Positions 45,890 through 56,873 of a DNA stretch of 64,000 nt are shown here, piece by piece. Numbering within the stretch: the stretch's first letter is position 1; every line of letters begins with the position of its first letter. This DNA is from Siphonodentalium dalli (lineage: Eukaryota > Mollusca > Scaphopoda > Gadilida > Siphonodentaliidae): contig CP136061.1 of NCBI GenBank assembly GCA_032622095.1, forward strand, positions 266,605,551 to 266,669,550, read 5' to 3'. Below the pieces are notes generated by a model that saw only the letters and a list, made by a program, of their open reading frames with translations, made no database searches and was not told the DNA's origin. The position numbers and the translations under genes were made by a program.

Positions 45890-48395
45890 TTTAGCTCAAC
45901 TTTACTTTGTAAAGTTTGAGCTATTGCCATGGCTTGGTATCCGTCACCCGTGTGTGCGTGTGTCTGTGTGTGAGGCGTCAACTATACAGGCTACAGGTCG
46001 AACCTTTGGGCGGATCATTATGAAATTTGTCATAAATTTGACATTTAGACGGGAAAGAGTCACTTTGGGGTCATTCGGAAAAAAAACATGGCCGCCAGTG
46101 GCCATCTCGGATTTCAAAATTAAATCCATTAGCACGGGCTACAGGTCGTACTCTTCGTCTGATCATCATGAAATTTGTCATGGATGTTAATATTGACATG
46201 TAGATGGGAACAAGTCATTTTTTGGTCATTCAACCATCTTGGATTTTACTCTTTGCATGACCAAATACTTTGGCACGGGCTACAGGTCGTACCTTTGTTA
46301 GCTCGTGTAATTTTGAGCTATTGCCATGGGTTGTCGTCCGTGTGTCTGTGTGTCTGTCAACAATTTCCTTTGGCGCGGGCTACAGATCGTACCTTTGGTC
46401 TGATCTTTATGAAATTTGTCATGAATATTGACATTGACATGTAGATGGGAACGAGTGATTTTGGGGTTAATCGGCCAAAAAACATGGCCGCTGGCGGCCA
46501 TCTTGGATTTCAAAATGAAATCCATTGGCTAGGGCTTCAGGTCGTACTGTTAGTCTGATCATCATGAAATTTGGCATGGATGTTAATATTGTCATGTTGA
46601 TGGGAACGAGTCATTTCGGGGTCGTTCGGCCAAAAAACATGGCCGCCAGCAGTCATCTTGGATTTTACTCTTTGCATGACTAAATCCTTTGGCGCGGGCT
46701 ACAGGTCGTAGCTTTGGTCGGATCTTCATGAAATTTGTCATGGATGTTAACAATGACATGTAGATGGAACGAGTCGTTTTGGGTCATTCGGCCAAAAAAC
46801 ATGGCCACCAGCAGTCATCTTGGATTTTACTCTTTGCATAACTAAATGCTTTGGCACAGGCTACAGGTCGTACCTTTGGTCAGATCATTATGAGATTTGT
46901 CATAGCTGTTGACACTGACATGTACATGTAGATTGGAACGAGTCATTTTGGGGTCGTTCGGCCAAAAAACATGGCCACCAGCGGCCATCTTGGATTTCAA
47001 AATTCAATCCATTAGCACGGGCGACAGGTCGTATCTTTTGTCGGATCATCATTAAATTTGTCATGGATGTTAATATTGACATGTAGATGGGAACGAGTCA
47101 TTTTGGGGTCGTTCGGCAAAAAAACATGGCCGCCAGCAGCCATCTTGGATTTTACTCTTTGCATGACTAAATCCTTTGGCATGGGTACAGGTCGTAGCTT
47201 TGGTCTGATCATCATGAAATTTGTCATGGATGTTAAATGTAGATGGGAATGAGTCATTTTAGTGTCGTTCGGCCAAAAAACATGGCCACCAACACTCCAG
47301 CAGCCATTTTGGATTTTACTCTTTGTTTGACTAAATCCTTTGGCACGGGCTACAGGTCCTACCTTTGGTCGGATCATTATGAAATTTGTAACGGCTGTTG
47401 ACATTGACATGTAGATGGGAACAAGTCATTTTGGGGTCATTCGGCAGAAAAACATGGCCACCAAAATTCAATCTATTAGCACGGGCTACACGTCGTACTG
47501 TTCGTCTGATCATCATTAAATTTGTCATGGATGTTAATATTGACATGTAGATGGGAACGAGTAATTTTGGGGTCGTTGAACCGTCGTTCGGCCAAAAAAC
47601 ATCTCCGCCAGCAGCCATCTTGGATTTTACTCTTTGCATGACTAACTCCTTTGGCACGGGCTACAAGTCGTATCTTTGGTTCGATCATCATGAGATTTGT
47701 CATGGATGTTAACAATGACATGTAGATGGGGAAACGAGTCATTTTGAGGTCATTCGGCCAAAAAACATGGCCGCCAGCAGCCATCTTGTATTTTACTCTT
47801 TACATGACTAAATTCTTTCACACAGGCTACAGGTCGTTTCTTTTGTCGGATCATCATGAAATTTGTGATGGATGTTAACAATGACATGTAAATGGGAACG
47901 AGTCTTTTTGGGGTCATTCGCCAAAAAAACATGGCTGCCAGTGGCCATCTTGGATTTTACTCTTTGCATAACTACATGTACATGTAGGCCTTTCCACTTT
48001 CCACATTCCTAATCACTCCATTGACTGTAACACATGAAATTATTCCCTTTCCACGGGCTACGGGCTACGGGCTACGGGCTACGGGCTACGGGCTACGGGC
48101 TGTACTGTTCATCTGATCATCATGAAATCATGGATGTTAATAATGACATGTAGATGGGAACGAGTAATTTTAGGGTCATTCGGCCAAAAAGCATGGCCGC
48201 CAGCAGCCATCTTGGATTTTACTCTTTGCATGCCTAAATCCTTTGGCATGGGCTACAGGTAGTACCTTTAGACGGATAATTATGAAATTTGTCACGTCTG
48301 TTGACATTGAGATGTAGATGGGAACGAGTCATTTTGGGGTCATTCGACCAAAAAACATGGCTGCCAGCACCCAGTGGCCATCTTGTAATGTGCCC
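45890..48395 (+). repeat. GGCTACAGGTCG core-repeat array, ~163-bp period
   Basis: The left end holds a hairpin, AGCTCAAC...TTTGAGCTA. About 14 imperfect units of about 163 bp follow, with GGCACGGGCTACAGGTCGTA, TCATCATGAAATTTGTCATG, ACATGTAGATGGGAACGAGT and CATGGCCGCCAGCAGCCATC plus TTGGATTT. A shorter AGCTATTGCCATGG start recurs at 46315, so part is a second insertion. 48055-48100 holds six CGGGCTA repeats. Several long frames on both strands are by-products of the repetition. Confidence 0.88.
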
Positions 48396-48489
48396 TTCTG
48401 ATGAATCAACCCTTCTACAATTTTATTGTTCGGTGATTGGTTTATTGTATGATAAACCACAAACTGAGACTCAATGTTGCAGAAAATTA

Positions 48490-49386
48490 TACTATCAGCG
48501 ATAGGATTTGGCAAATTCTAAAATAATTGGCAAAAAATATTTCCATTTGGCAAATTATTTGGCAAAAGTAAATTTTGGTCCGGCGCGGACCCTGGATGTA
48601 CACCATTGGAAATCTCGATTATGCAATGTGTCATCTGCCAATTTGGGGATATAGAGAAACTAAACTAAAAAATAAATAGAATCTACATGTATGTAAAGCA
48701 GTTTCAAAAGAAATTTTATCATAAAGAAACTTTCCAGAGAAGATGAGGCCTAAAGAGAATGAGATCCCCAGAGAGTGAATTTAGTGATGCTAGCCTGCTA
48801 TATGGGTTAGCGTCACTAAATTAATTCTCTGGGGACCTCATTCTGCAAATGCATATCAAGGACTAAATTTACCATGGTACGTTACCACAGTGTTACCGGG
48901 GTGACACCACATTATAGGCGGTCAATCACTTCAAGGATAGCTACTACTAAGTTGATTAATCAAGAAAGCTGCAATGTAAGTTGATATTAATCAAGATAGT
49001 TAAGCTGATTAACCAAGTTAGTGCCAAGATCTCATCGGCCCTAAGTTATGGTCTGTAGAGTACCCTAAAAAAAAATAAAAAAAATAACTTGGGGCCGATG
49101 AGATCGGCCCCTGGCACTAACTTGGTTAATCAACTTACTAGTAACTGTCTTGATTAATATCAACTTAATATGTGTTAAGCCAATGCATTCTCTTATATAT
49201 GCGAGGCGACCTATGGTCGACTCGCATATATAAGAGAATGCATTGGCACAGGGTATATGGGTTGATACAAAAATCGACCTGGCACTCAAAGGGTTAACCA
49301 AGTTAGCTAAGTTGATTAATTAAGATAATAATTTGATTAATGAAGCTGTTCTACTAATATAACTCAATTATTTTTTCACTTTCCAG
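48490..49386. mobile_element. Cluster of MITE fragments before the 49387 exon
   Basis: 48500-48590 has several TTGGCAAAWW motifs ending GGTCCGGCGCGGACC. 48600-48858 is family A long form (inverted). 48886-48940 is a family F end. 48975-49168 is a foldback (AACCAAGTTAGTGCCAAGAT mirrored by GGCACTAACTTGGTTAATCA) with an A-rich loop at 49069-49087. 49168-49297 is a truncated family C hairpin plus AAAGGGTTAA. Confidence 0.7.
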
Positions 49387-49876
49387 TCAAGCTCAACTAG
49401 AAAACCAGAAACATTCACTCTCATCCTCAATATAAAGGAATCGAATGTGTATGCTGACAAAGACGGGAGGCTTAATATCCACGACCGAATTCTCTCCGTA
49501 AACGGACATTGTATAAAATTCTCAAAAGGAGATGCTGTTAAAAAGACAGTGCAGTCTGCGAAAGGGAGCATTGTTAAACTCTTAGTGTCCAGTCCAGATC
49601 TTGATGTACAGTCACTGACAGACTTTAAGCTTTGGTTAGAGACCTTAGTAACGGATAGCAAAGCTGTCAACAAGTCGACCAATCACCGAGAGCGGAGCCT
49701 CGATAGTAATGGTTCTAAAAATATTATAGCAGAGAGAATTGTTGACGCCAATTTAAAGATTAAAAGAGCTCAGCCGGAAATTGAGCTGATCAACCAATCA
49801 GATAACAGTCCCATGGATAAGAACCCACAAGGTCATGGTTATAAAAGATTCGCTCGCACATTCAGTGCCATAGGTG
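49387..49876 (+). CDS. PDZ/Roc-like protein, exon with PDZ1 C-terminal half and linker
   Basis: Acceptor CACTTTCCAG precedes, and donor GTGAGT follows at 49877. It opens in phase 0 with SSSTRKPETFTLIL, then NIHDRILSVNGHCIKFSKGD and AVKKTVQSAKGSIVKLLVSS. These are PDZ strands 3-6 and the second helix (DRILSVNG is the classical PDZ signature). About 100 linker residues rich in Ser, Asn and Lys follow (DVQSLTDFKLWLETL onward). The exon ends in phase 1 with G, which is completed by GA of the 52477 exon to a glycine. Confidence 0.92.
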
Positions 49877-52476
49877 GTGAGTTGATTAATACATACAGTA
49901 TATGCTCAAACAGCTGCAAAATTTGCTGTGGTTATCAGATCTGAATTCTTATTTGGGTTTAATAGCACAAAATACTGGTCAATTTCAAATTTCTGGTTAC
50001 GCCTGGTTACGCATGTCAATTTTCAACAGAGTTATGGAGCTTTTTTTGGAATTTGCACTCAAATTTCATTTCCTGTTAATAACTTTAGTACATATAAGTC
50101 TGAACTGAATGGAATGAATGGTATACTAGCCCAAAATACAGATCAAGGTCAAATTTGATTTCCGCCCGCCAATTTTCATCAGAGTTATGGCCCTTTGTTG
50201 GAATTACCAAAGGCATATCTTGCCCTGCCCTAGCGATACTCTTATTGTTTCAAAGTGTTCTAGAAAGCTACTGATGTAAGATAAGGTTAATAAATTAAAT
50301 CCTACAATTTTCAGAGCAATCTCTAGAATGTAAATAGTTAATTTTTAGTCATTCTCGGTCGGACAGATTAACTCTTATTGATTCTCGATCGGACAGATTA
50401 ACTCTTATTGATTCTCGGTCGGACAGATTAACTCGATTCTCGGTCGGACAGATTAACTCTTATTGATTCTCGGTCGGACAGATTAACTCGATTCTCGGTC
50501 GGACAGATTAACTCGATTCTCGGTCGGACAGATTAACTCGATTCTCGGTCGGACAGATTAACTCGATTCTCGGTCGGACAGATTAACTCGATTCTCGGTC
50601 GGCCAGATTAACTCAATTCTCGGTCGGACAGATTAACTTGATTCTCGGTCGGACAGATTAACTCGATTCTCGGTCGGACAGATTAACTCGATTCTCAGTC
50701 GGACAGATTAACTTGATTCTCGGTCGGACAGATTAACTCGATTCTCGGTCAGACAGATTAACTCTTATTGATCCTTGGTCGGACAGATTAACTCGATTCT
50801 CAGTCGGACAGATTAAATCGATTATCGGTCGGACAAATTAACTCGATTCTCGGTCGGACAGATTAACTCGATTCTCGGTCGGACAGATTAACTCGATTCT
50901 CGGTCGGATTAACTCGATTCTCGGTCGGACAGATTAACTCGATTCTCAGTCGTACAGATTAACTCGATTCTCGGTCGGACAGATTACCGGTAACTCGATT
51001 CTCAGTCGGACAGATTAACTCGATTCTCGGTCGGACAGATTAACTCGATTCTCGGTCGGACAGATTAACTCGATTCTCGGTCGGACAGATTAGCTCGATT
51101 CTCAGTCGCACAGATTAACTCTATTCTCGGTCGGACAGATTAACTCGATTCCCGGTCGGACAGATTAACTCGATTCTCGGTCGGACAGATTAACTCGATT
51201 CTCGGTCGGACAGATTAACTCGATTCTCGGTCGTACAGATTAAATCTTATGGGCAAAAAAAACCAAACATGATGTGTGCCATCTTCATATAGTCGGGGGA
51301 CTATAGTAATGACCCTCGTTTGCGCGTGCGAGTCTGTATTCTGTCATTTTCTGGTGAATGTTTTTAAACTTGGCACATACCGGTATATCAACCAGCATGG
51401 GAACCAGCGCACCTGTGATTTTGAGTTCGGTCAGACTAATTTTGGCCGAGTTATTGACCTTTTTTACAATAGAATCTTACATTCTGGGACGCTTCTTTTG
51501 TCTGAATATGCATTCCGTCATTTTCCAGTGAATGTTTTTAAACTTGGCAAAGATGTCAACCAAATGGGAACCTACAATTTTGAGTTCAGTCAGAGTCATT
51601 TTGGCAGAGTTATTGCCATTTTGTGACAAAGAAATGTTTTATGTTTTTTATTTTAGTGTTATTGACCCTTCGTCAAAACATTGAAGATGTGCAACATATT
51701 TATTGAATCAGGCCTTGCAGGTTGAGAATAGGTAGAAATGACTTCTCCCTCTGGCAGAAATAGGGAGAAGTGAGAGCAAATAGGGAGAAGTGAGAGACTG
51801 GAGAATAATTTCATCTGATAATCTCTTTATTTAATATGTATAGGTAAAACAAATGAATAAAAATTAATATACAAACAAATGATATGCACACTTCAAATAT
51901 GCGAGAATGTGGTGTTCATCCTTCTTAATTTTGTCGCTGATTATCTTCTGCATTGGCTGATGCTGGGCCATCTTACTTCTGGTCACAGCTGTAATGTGCG
52001 TTTCAGCTGAAAGGAAACAAAGGGCCAAATGAAATAACTGCTGTAGCTGCATAGCCGATGTCATTTAATCCGATTACTAATTGTTTGGCGTATGTATGTA
52101 CAATGGAAGTCGGCATTCGCCATTTGGCTTGGGGCAATAACATTGCCATCCTATAGAAATGTGCTTCGATATTTTGTCACGTTTGCGTGTACATGTAATA
52201 AAAACTTTAAGTGACCACGTGGTTCGATATTTTATTCGTACGTTAAATGTGCCCCCAATGGTCCCCCATCCAAACAAATAATGTTGAAATTATCTGTAAT
52301 GTGAAATTAAATTAGTGCGACACCAAATTGTCAATAAAAAACCAAAACATTTGAGTGTGGTATCATATTGGTAGTATCTGAAACCCATAAATCCTTCAAA
52401 CCTTCGTGGGGGGAACATTTTGGTCAGCGACCTTTTATTTTAATTTTTTGCTAAATTTTGGCATTTGTTCTCACAG
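49877..52476 (+). other. Second intron of the PDZ gene
   Basis: GTGAGT to TGTTCTCACAG. 49930-50250 is a degraded core-repeat element (GAGTTATGGAGC / GAGTTATGGCCC, ending CCCTAGCGATACTCTTATTG). 50335-51245 is the 25-bp array. 51275-51640 is a two-unit ~165-bp repeat (GAATGTTTTTAAACTTGGCA). 51740-51795 has tandem AATAGGGAGAAGTGAGAG. 51800-52476 is unique, with no exon recognised. Confidence 0.75.
50335..51245 (+). repeat. 25-bp tandem array
   Basis: About 35 copies of ATTCTCGGTCGGACAGATTA plus ACTCG. The first few and one internal copy are 30 bp, with an added TTATT. Scattered point variants occur (CAGTCGG, CGTACAG, CCTTGG). Repeats abut directly with no unique spacers, so it is a minisatellite and not a CRISPR array. 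Confidence 0.96.
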
Positions 52477-52901
52477 GATCTAACAGTCACCATCAGAGAC
52501 GAGATGAAGAAATTCAGATGGTTAGCATGAATACTGGATGCCGTTGCTTAAATTGCCAAGGAAGTTGTGAATCTGATGATCGGGTCCATTCTATGCCCAT
52601 CTTGGAAGAGGACATAAGTTTGCAGGACATTAGATTTGAAGACAGATCGATTTCTCTTCCTCTGAGGGGTAGTCCGTTCTATTCGAGAGAGAATTCGCGG
52701 ACACCGAGTCCCCGAACTTACGACCAAAGAGATGTGAATCATGGTGTAGATCTGTCAACCTCAAATTCAAAGTTCTTGGATTCTCTTCTTAAGAATCTGC
52801 ACAATTTGAAGTGGGATCCTCAAACTAAAGTGGTTGAGTTGGTCAGGAACTCGAGGGACTCATTTGGTTTTAAACATAGGACAAAGTTATGTAAAAGCAA
52901 G
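52477..52901 (+). CDS. PDZ/Roc-like protein, linker and PDZ2 first strands
   Basis: Acceptor TTGTTCTCACAG precedes, and donor AAG|GTGAGT follows at 52902. Two bases complete the glycine codon of the previous exon. About 110 residues of polar linker follow, including a cysteine cluster (GCRCLNCQGSC) and RTPSPRTYDQRD. The exon then opens the second PDZ domain with TKVVELVRNSRDSFGFKHRT, where SFGF replaces the usual GLGF. It ends in phase 0. The CxCxxCxxxC cluster might bind metal or be lipid-modified, but I recognise no named motif. Confidence 0.88.
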
Positions 52902-53409
52902 GTGAGTGTCACAACAATTTTTAAAGACATACATGTATTATGGACTTGTTCAGTTGAGTGAACAAGGCTCAAAATAAAAAAAAAATTCACTGACTGTCAA
53001 AATGACAGGCACCAAATGGATGCTGTTGGTAATTTCAAATGGTGTCTGTCAAATTTCAGATGTACTGAATGAGACCATATTTAAATTTCTTCAATGAGTG
53101 TGAGTCCAATCGCCACCCAGGAAAAACCCAAGTTATTTTTGTTTAAATTTGTTTCAAAAGTTCAAAAACGTTCCGTCGATTAATACATACAAATGCACTT
53201 CACAAACGAGATAATTGCATTAACTCTGAAATTAAAAAAGAACTTTCAATGTCCGATTTGGCCAGTAAATTGGCAGTGATGGCTCCTTGGATGTACCCAA
53301 ACAGATATAGATTGTTTAAAAATTTGCATTGGACAAAATGTACGACAGATACAGAAGTGCACTGGACATAAGCTATTTTTTGTCAGACAATGACCGTGAC
53401 CGGTCACTT

Positions 53410-53790
53410 ATTTTGAGCCTTGTGAGTGAAACTGATAAGTTAGTACTCAGGCGTTATGCCAACTGTGGGAATGTAGCATTCTACTAACTTCGCCTAAAAT
53501 CTCAAAGAAACCAACACCCCACTCCATATATATCACCATCTGAACTACACTTAATTGTAAATATTTACATCTCGATTTGGGACGCAACTATTGGCGATAA
53601 ACTAACGCAAATAATTTAGCCATCGAGAGTCATTGCCTTGAATTAATATATGAGAATGACGGTGTTTGTGTGCTATAAATTTGGATTATTATTCATTAAA
53701 AAAACTGCTTTGTGCAAGATTATTCTCCATTTCTTTTTGATCACCCAACTGGAGTGTTTCACATCACTTTAAAGATGTTTCAGATTATAG
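53410..53790 (+). repeat. Dispersed ~380-bp repeat, copy 1
   Basis: Shares with 63340-63745, on the same strand, the ordered segments GTGAAACTGATAAGTTAGTA, GGCGTTATGCCAACT, AATTGTAAATATTTAC, GCCATCGAGAGTCA and CAAGATTATTCTCCATTTCT. No terminal repeats or target duplication could be fixed. The conserved last part reads as a short peptide on one copy only, so coding origin is doubtful. Confidence 0.8.
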
Positions 53791-53935
53791 ACCTCCAGTT
53801 GCAATGAAAACATATATATTCCTATTGCCACAATAAGTGTTCACTGACACAGCGGTGTACTTGATGTTTGGCCGCAGTGTCAAGGTTTGTAATTGTAGTT
53901 GAGCACTACAACCAAATGGCAACTACAGTAATGCC

Positions 53936-54538
53936 CAAAGTAATTGACCACTTAACCCTTTACCCAACAAACCGGCCAAAACCGGCCAAATAAAGCTTCA
54001 ACAGCCTAAAATATCTTGGGTCTGTCTCAATAGAACCATACAAATATGGATATCATTGGAACTGGCTCCTTGACCACATTGTGATAGTTACAGTCATGCC
54101 ATGTGCCAATGCATTCTCTTATATATGCGAGTCGACCATAGGTCGCCTCGCATATATACATGTAAGAGAATGCATTGGCCTAAAAAAAATCTTTTTTTAA
54201 CACTTTTTACCATTTTTTCTTACATTCTTTAACAATTTTATAATTTTTAATGTGTTAAGCCAATGCATTCTCTTATATATGCGAGGCGACCTATGGTCGA
54301 CTCGCATATATAAGAGAATGCATTGGCACAGGGCCATTATGTTGGGTAAAGGGTTAACCACAGCAGAATTATGGGTAATTTTTCAGGATTTAGTCGGAAA
54401 TATGGCTTGTTGCCATTCATCGGAAAGCTCTCGCCGAGCTTTCCGATGAATGGTAACAAGCCATATTTCCGACTAAATCCTGAAAAATTACCCATAATTC
54501 TGCTGTGGTTAAGTGGTCAATTACTTTGGGCATTACTG
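53936..54538. mobile_element. Family B MITE interrupted by a family C MITE
   Basis: CAGTAATGCCCAAAGTAATT at the left and AATTACTTTGGGCATTACTG at the right, TA-flanked. The left arm is broken at its CTTAACC segment by the 53956-54353 insertion and resumes as TTAACCACAGCAGAATTATG. Intact family B copies carry a single TTAACC at this point. Confidence 0.93.
53956..54353. mobile_element. Family C MITE inserted at TTAA of a family B MITE
   Basis: CCCTTTACCCAAC and GTTGGGTAAAGGG ends lie directly between duplicated TTAA (53952-53955, 54354-54357). Internal hairpins are as in other copies, with a CATG insertion near 54160. This is the clearest proof in the window that family C uses and duplicates TTAA, as piggyBac transposases do. 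Confidence 0.95.
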
Positions 54539-54609
54539 TACGAGAGTTATCTTGCAGGTATACAATGCATGTCATGTCTTTAATTTATTTATATAAGACA
54601 AACATTTTA

Positions 54610-54952
54610 CCGCTATTCTCAAAGTAATTGACCAGAAAAATGGGGTGATACCCCGGTCATGACCGCGGTGATACCGGTAATAAACGGTAGCGGTATCGAG
54701 ACGGTCATGGCGTGGAGTTACGGTATTGGGCGATAATGATACCGTGGTCTTTTAGCGGGCACCGCATTAATTTTGTTCAATACCGCGGTGATTTTCATGG
54801 AACTCTTTTAGGGGAGGTATTTACTCACACATACTTGTTCGCGTTAACAAGCGGTATCAGTACCGCGGTATTGGAGGATACCGCGGTATAGTACCGCCAT
54901 ATTAACGGGGTGACACCACATTATTGGTGGTCAATTACTTTAAGTATAGCGG
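54610..54952. mobile_element. Family F MITE, inverted copy
   Basis: CCGCTATTCTCAAAGTAATT to AATTACTTTAAGTATAGCGG, TA at both ends. It is nearly the reverse complement of 37709-38053 along its whole length, including the GCGAACAAGTATGTGTGAGT segment. Confidence 0.9.
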
Positions 54953-56164
54953 TATATACGCAGGTAATTCTGCAGATTTTTATTTTTTGAATAATTTATT
55001 TTTAATTATATAAAATTATCGGGATAATAATCTAGATTTTGTGGTAACCACTGGGGATCCATTGCTCCTGCTAAATCTGTCCAAAATTGCATAATAGTCC
55101 AGTGCGCAATCGCGAAGCTCCTGTGCGTTTCCGGCAAGAGAAAGTTTACTAAGCCCAGAAATTGAGCTCAGTGCTTTTTACTATGACAAATATGAAAGCA
55201 TTCTGAGTGGAGCATGTGCTCAATTTTACTACAATCATCAGTTTATTGTCATCTTGGTATTGTTTTTAATATTGCCGATCAAAATCATTGTCATGTCACA
55301 TGTGGGAATCATAAAATATCACAAAATGATACATTGCCTTTGCGATAACAAACTACACGACAGGTACGCATTCGGCGAAAGTGCAGTCCGAAATCATCAC
55401 CTCAGTGTGCTTTCAGGTTGATTTCGATGCTTCACGGTTTCCATGAAGCTGTTTTTGCTGATATGAAGGCACTGGGGATATTATCATAGGGGTGTATTCC
55501 ACTCCAGGGACGTGACAACAGGGGGGAGTTTGAGGGGGGTATAACCCTCCAACTTTGGTCAAAATTTTCAACAGCATTTGTTGGAAATATTGCACTGCTT
55601 ATAGGTTTATAATTGTTGGTTGGTTGATTTTCCAACAACTAATTGGGGCATTTGTGCTCATTTTCGAACTGGAGCCATAAATTTTTTACACTGGAGCCAC
55701 CATGTGCTTGTCTTTTAATGTGCCACATGTAGACCTGTTCAGATTGTTCATGTATATGTTTGCATTTTCGTGTCCCGGAGGTAACAAACTTACCAGAAAA
55801 CTATGGTTTGCCATTGGAATGTACCATTTCTGGTCTTAAAACAAACTTTATCGCTTAGGGTTACAGTAAAATATCGAAAACGAAGTGATAAACTCTGAAT
55901 TGTTCAATCTTCTGTGAGCGCTACAAATCAAATTCAACGCAGGTTGACCAGGCCCAAGCTAGGGGTTGAAAAATTCAGATTGTTTGGCTTCGGCAATCTG
56001 CTACGGCAACCCTTTACCGTGGCCCAGTTTGCTTCAGCAAATGGCTTCGGCATTGCCGATTGCCGTAGCCAATTATGAGGGCTGAGTGGGCACAGCATTA
56101 TATTTATGGAAGCGGTATCTCCAAAAAGTGCATGTACCGGTAGCCTCTTAACTTATTGAAGGCT

Positions 56165-56398
56165 GTTCATCCTTACATATGAAGTCTCTTAATTAATTAA
56201 CAGTTGTTCATCCTTAGCTTCTTAATTTATTAACAGCTGTTCATCCTTAGCTTCTTAATTTATTAACAGCTGTTCATCCTTAGCTTCTTAATTTATTAAC
56301 AGCTGTTCATCCTTAGCTTCTTAATTTATTAACAGCTGTTCATCCTTAGCTTCTTAATTTATTAACAGCTGTTCATCCTTAGCTTCTTAATTTTGCAG
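56165..56398 (+). repeat. 33-bp minisatellite that ends in the exon's splice acceptor
   Basis: Six to seven copies of TTCATCCTTAGCTTCTTAAT plus TTATTAACAGCTG end in a variant, AGCTTCTTAATTTTGCAG, whose AG is the acceptor of the 56399 exon. Each full unit also contains a branch-like CTTAAT and an AACAG at equivalent spacing, so every unit looks like a weak 3' splice site. Confidence 0.9.
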
Positions 56399-56536
56399 GA
56401 ACGTGATAAAGAAAGTAGTCCAGAAATGTTCACCCTCGTTGAGTCGATATCCAAAGGAAGCCCCGCCCACCTCAAACTACAAGTTGGTGATTGGATACGG
56501 TCCGTGAATGGTCAGCCTTTGTGTTCGATGGAGGAG
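56399..56536 (+). CDS. PDZ/Roc-like protein, PDZ2 middle exon
   Basis: Acceptor AATTTTGCAG precedes, and donor GAG|GTATGT follows at 56537. Phase 0 at both ends, 46 codons. It reads SSPEMFTLVESISKGSPAHL then QVGDWIRSVNGQPLCSMEE. GDWIRSVNG is the PDZ signature after the third strand, and SKGSPAHL matches the usual SPAxxxGL segment. Skipping it would keep the frame but delete the centre of PDZ2. Confidence 0.93.
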
Positions 56537-56873
56537 GTATGTCAATTTGAAACAAAACAGACATAATATTTTACTGGCAGGTGCACTAGGTAAATTATAA
56601 AAATGGCCTGCATTTAAAAAATCAATATAGTTCAAAAATAAATACACCAACATTATAAAGGAACATTAGTTCCAAGTGGACCTGACAGATAAATACATGT
56701 TGTTTCCAATACGACATCAAGTCACACTCAGAAGTATGTGCAACTTTTGCTCTGCAGATTTGCATGGAAATCCCCATTCAAAATTGGTCACTTGACCTCG
56801 CCCTTAAGATGAATCTCAAAATAGTATGCACTGTACATGCTAGTATTAAACAATAACATCTTTTCGATTGCAG
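56537..56873 (+). other. Fourth intron of the PDZ gene
   Basis: A 337-bp intron, GTATGT to TTCGATTGCAG, phase 0. AT-rich and unique, without repeats that I recognise. Confidence 0.85.

Larger units (their letters stand above)
39522..49386 (+). other. First large intron of the PDZ gene (9.87 kb)
   Basis: GTGAGT at the start and CACTTTCCAG at the end, phase 0 on both sides. It contains the giant inverted repeat, a GCCCGTTT element, a GGCTACAGGTCG core-repeat array, and fragments of families A, C and F. No internal exon is recognisable; the PDZ domain is complete without one. Confidence 0.8.
52902..56398 (+). other. Third intron of the PDZ gene
   Basis: GTGAGT to AATTTTGCAG, phase 0. It contains a dispersed repeat at 53410-53790, the nested family B/C pair at 53936-54538, family F at 54610-54952, and a minisatellite at 56165-56398. 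55950-56090 has TTCGGCA/TGCCGAA-type inverted motifs. 54953-55950 shows no feature. Confidence 0.75.

Noticed and set aside
46900-47932. Overlapping minus-strand frames of 60-132 codons
   Set aside because: They share the same peptide fragments because they read through the 163-bp core repeat; broken in most units.
49902-50158. Short frames after the 49387 exon
   Set aside because: They lie past a consensus GTGAGT donor and within a degraded GAGTTATGGCCC repeat.
50335-51245. 25-bp repeats resembling a CRISPR array
   Set aside because: Copies abut directly with no spacers; minisatellite within an intron.
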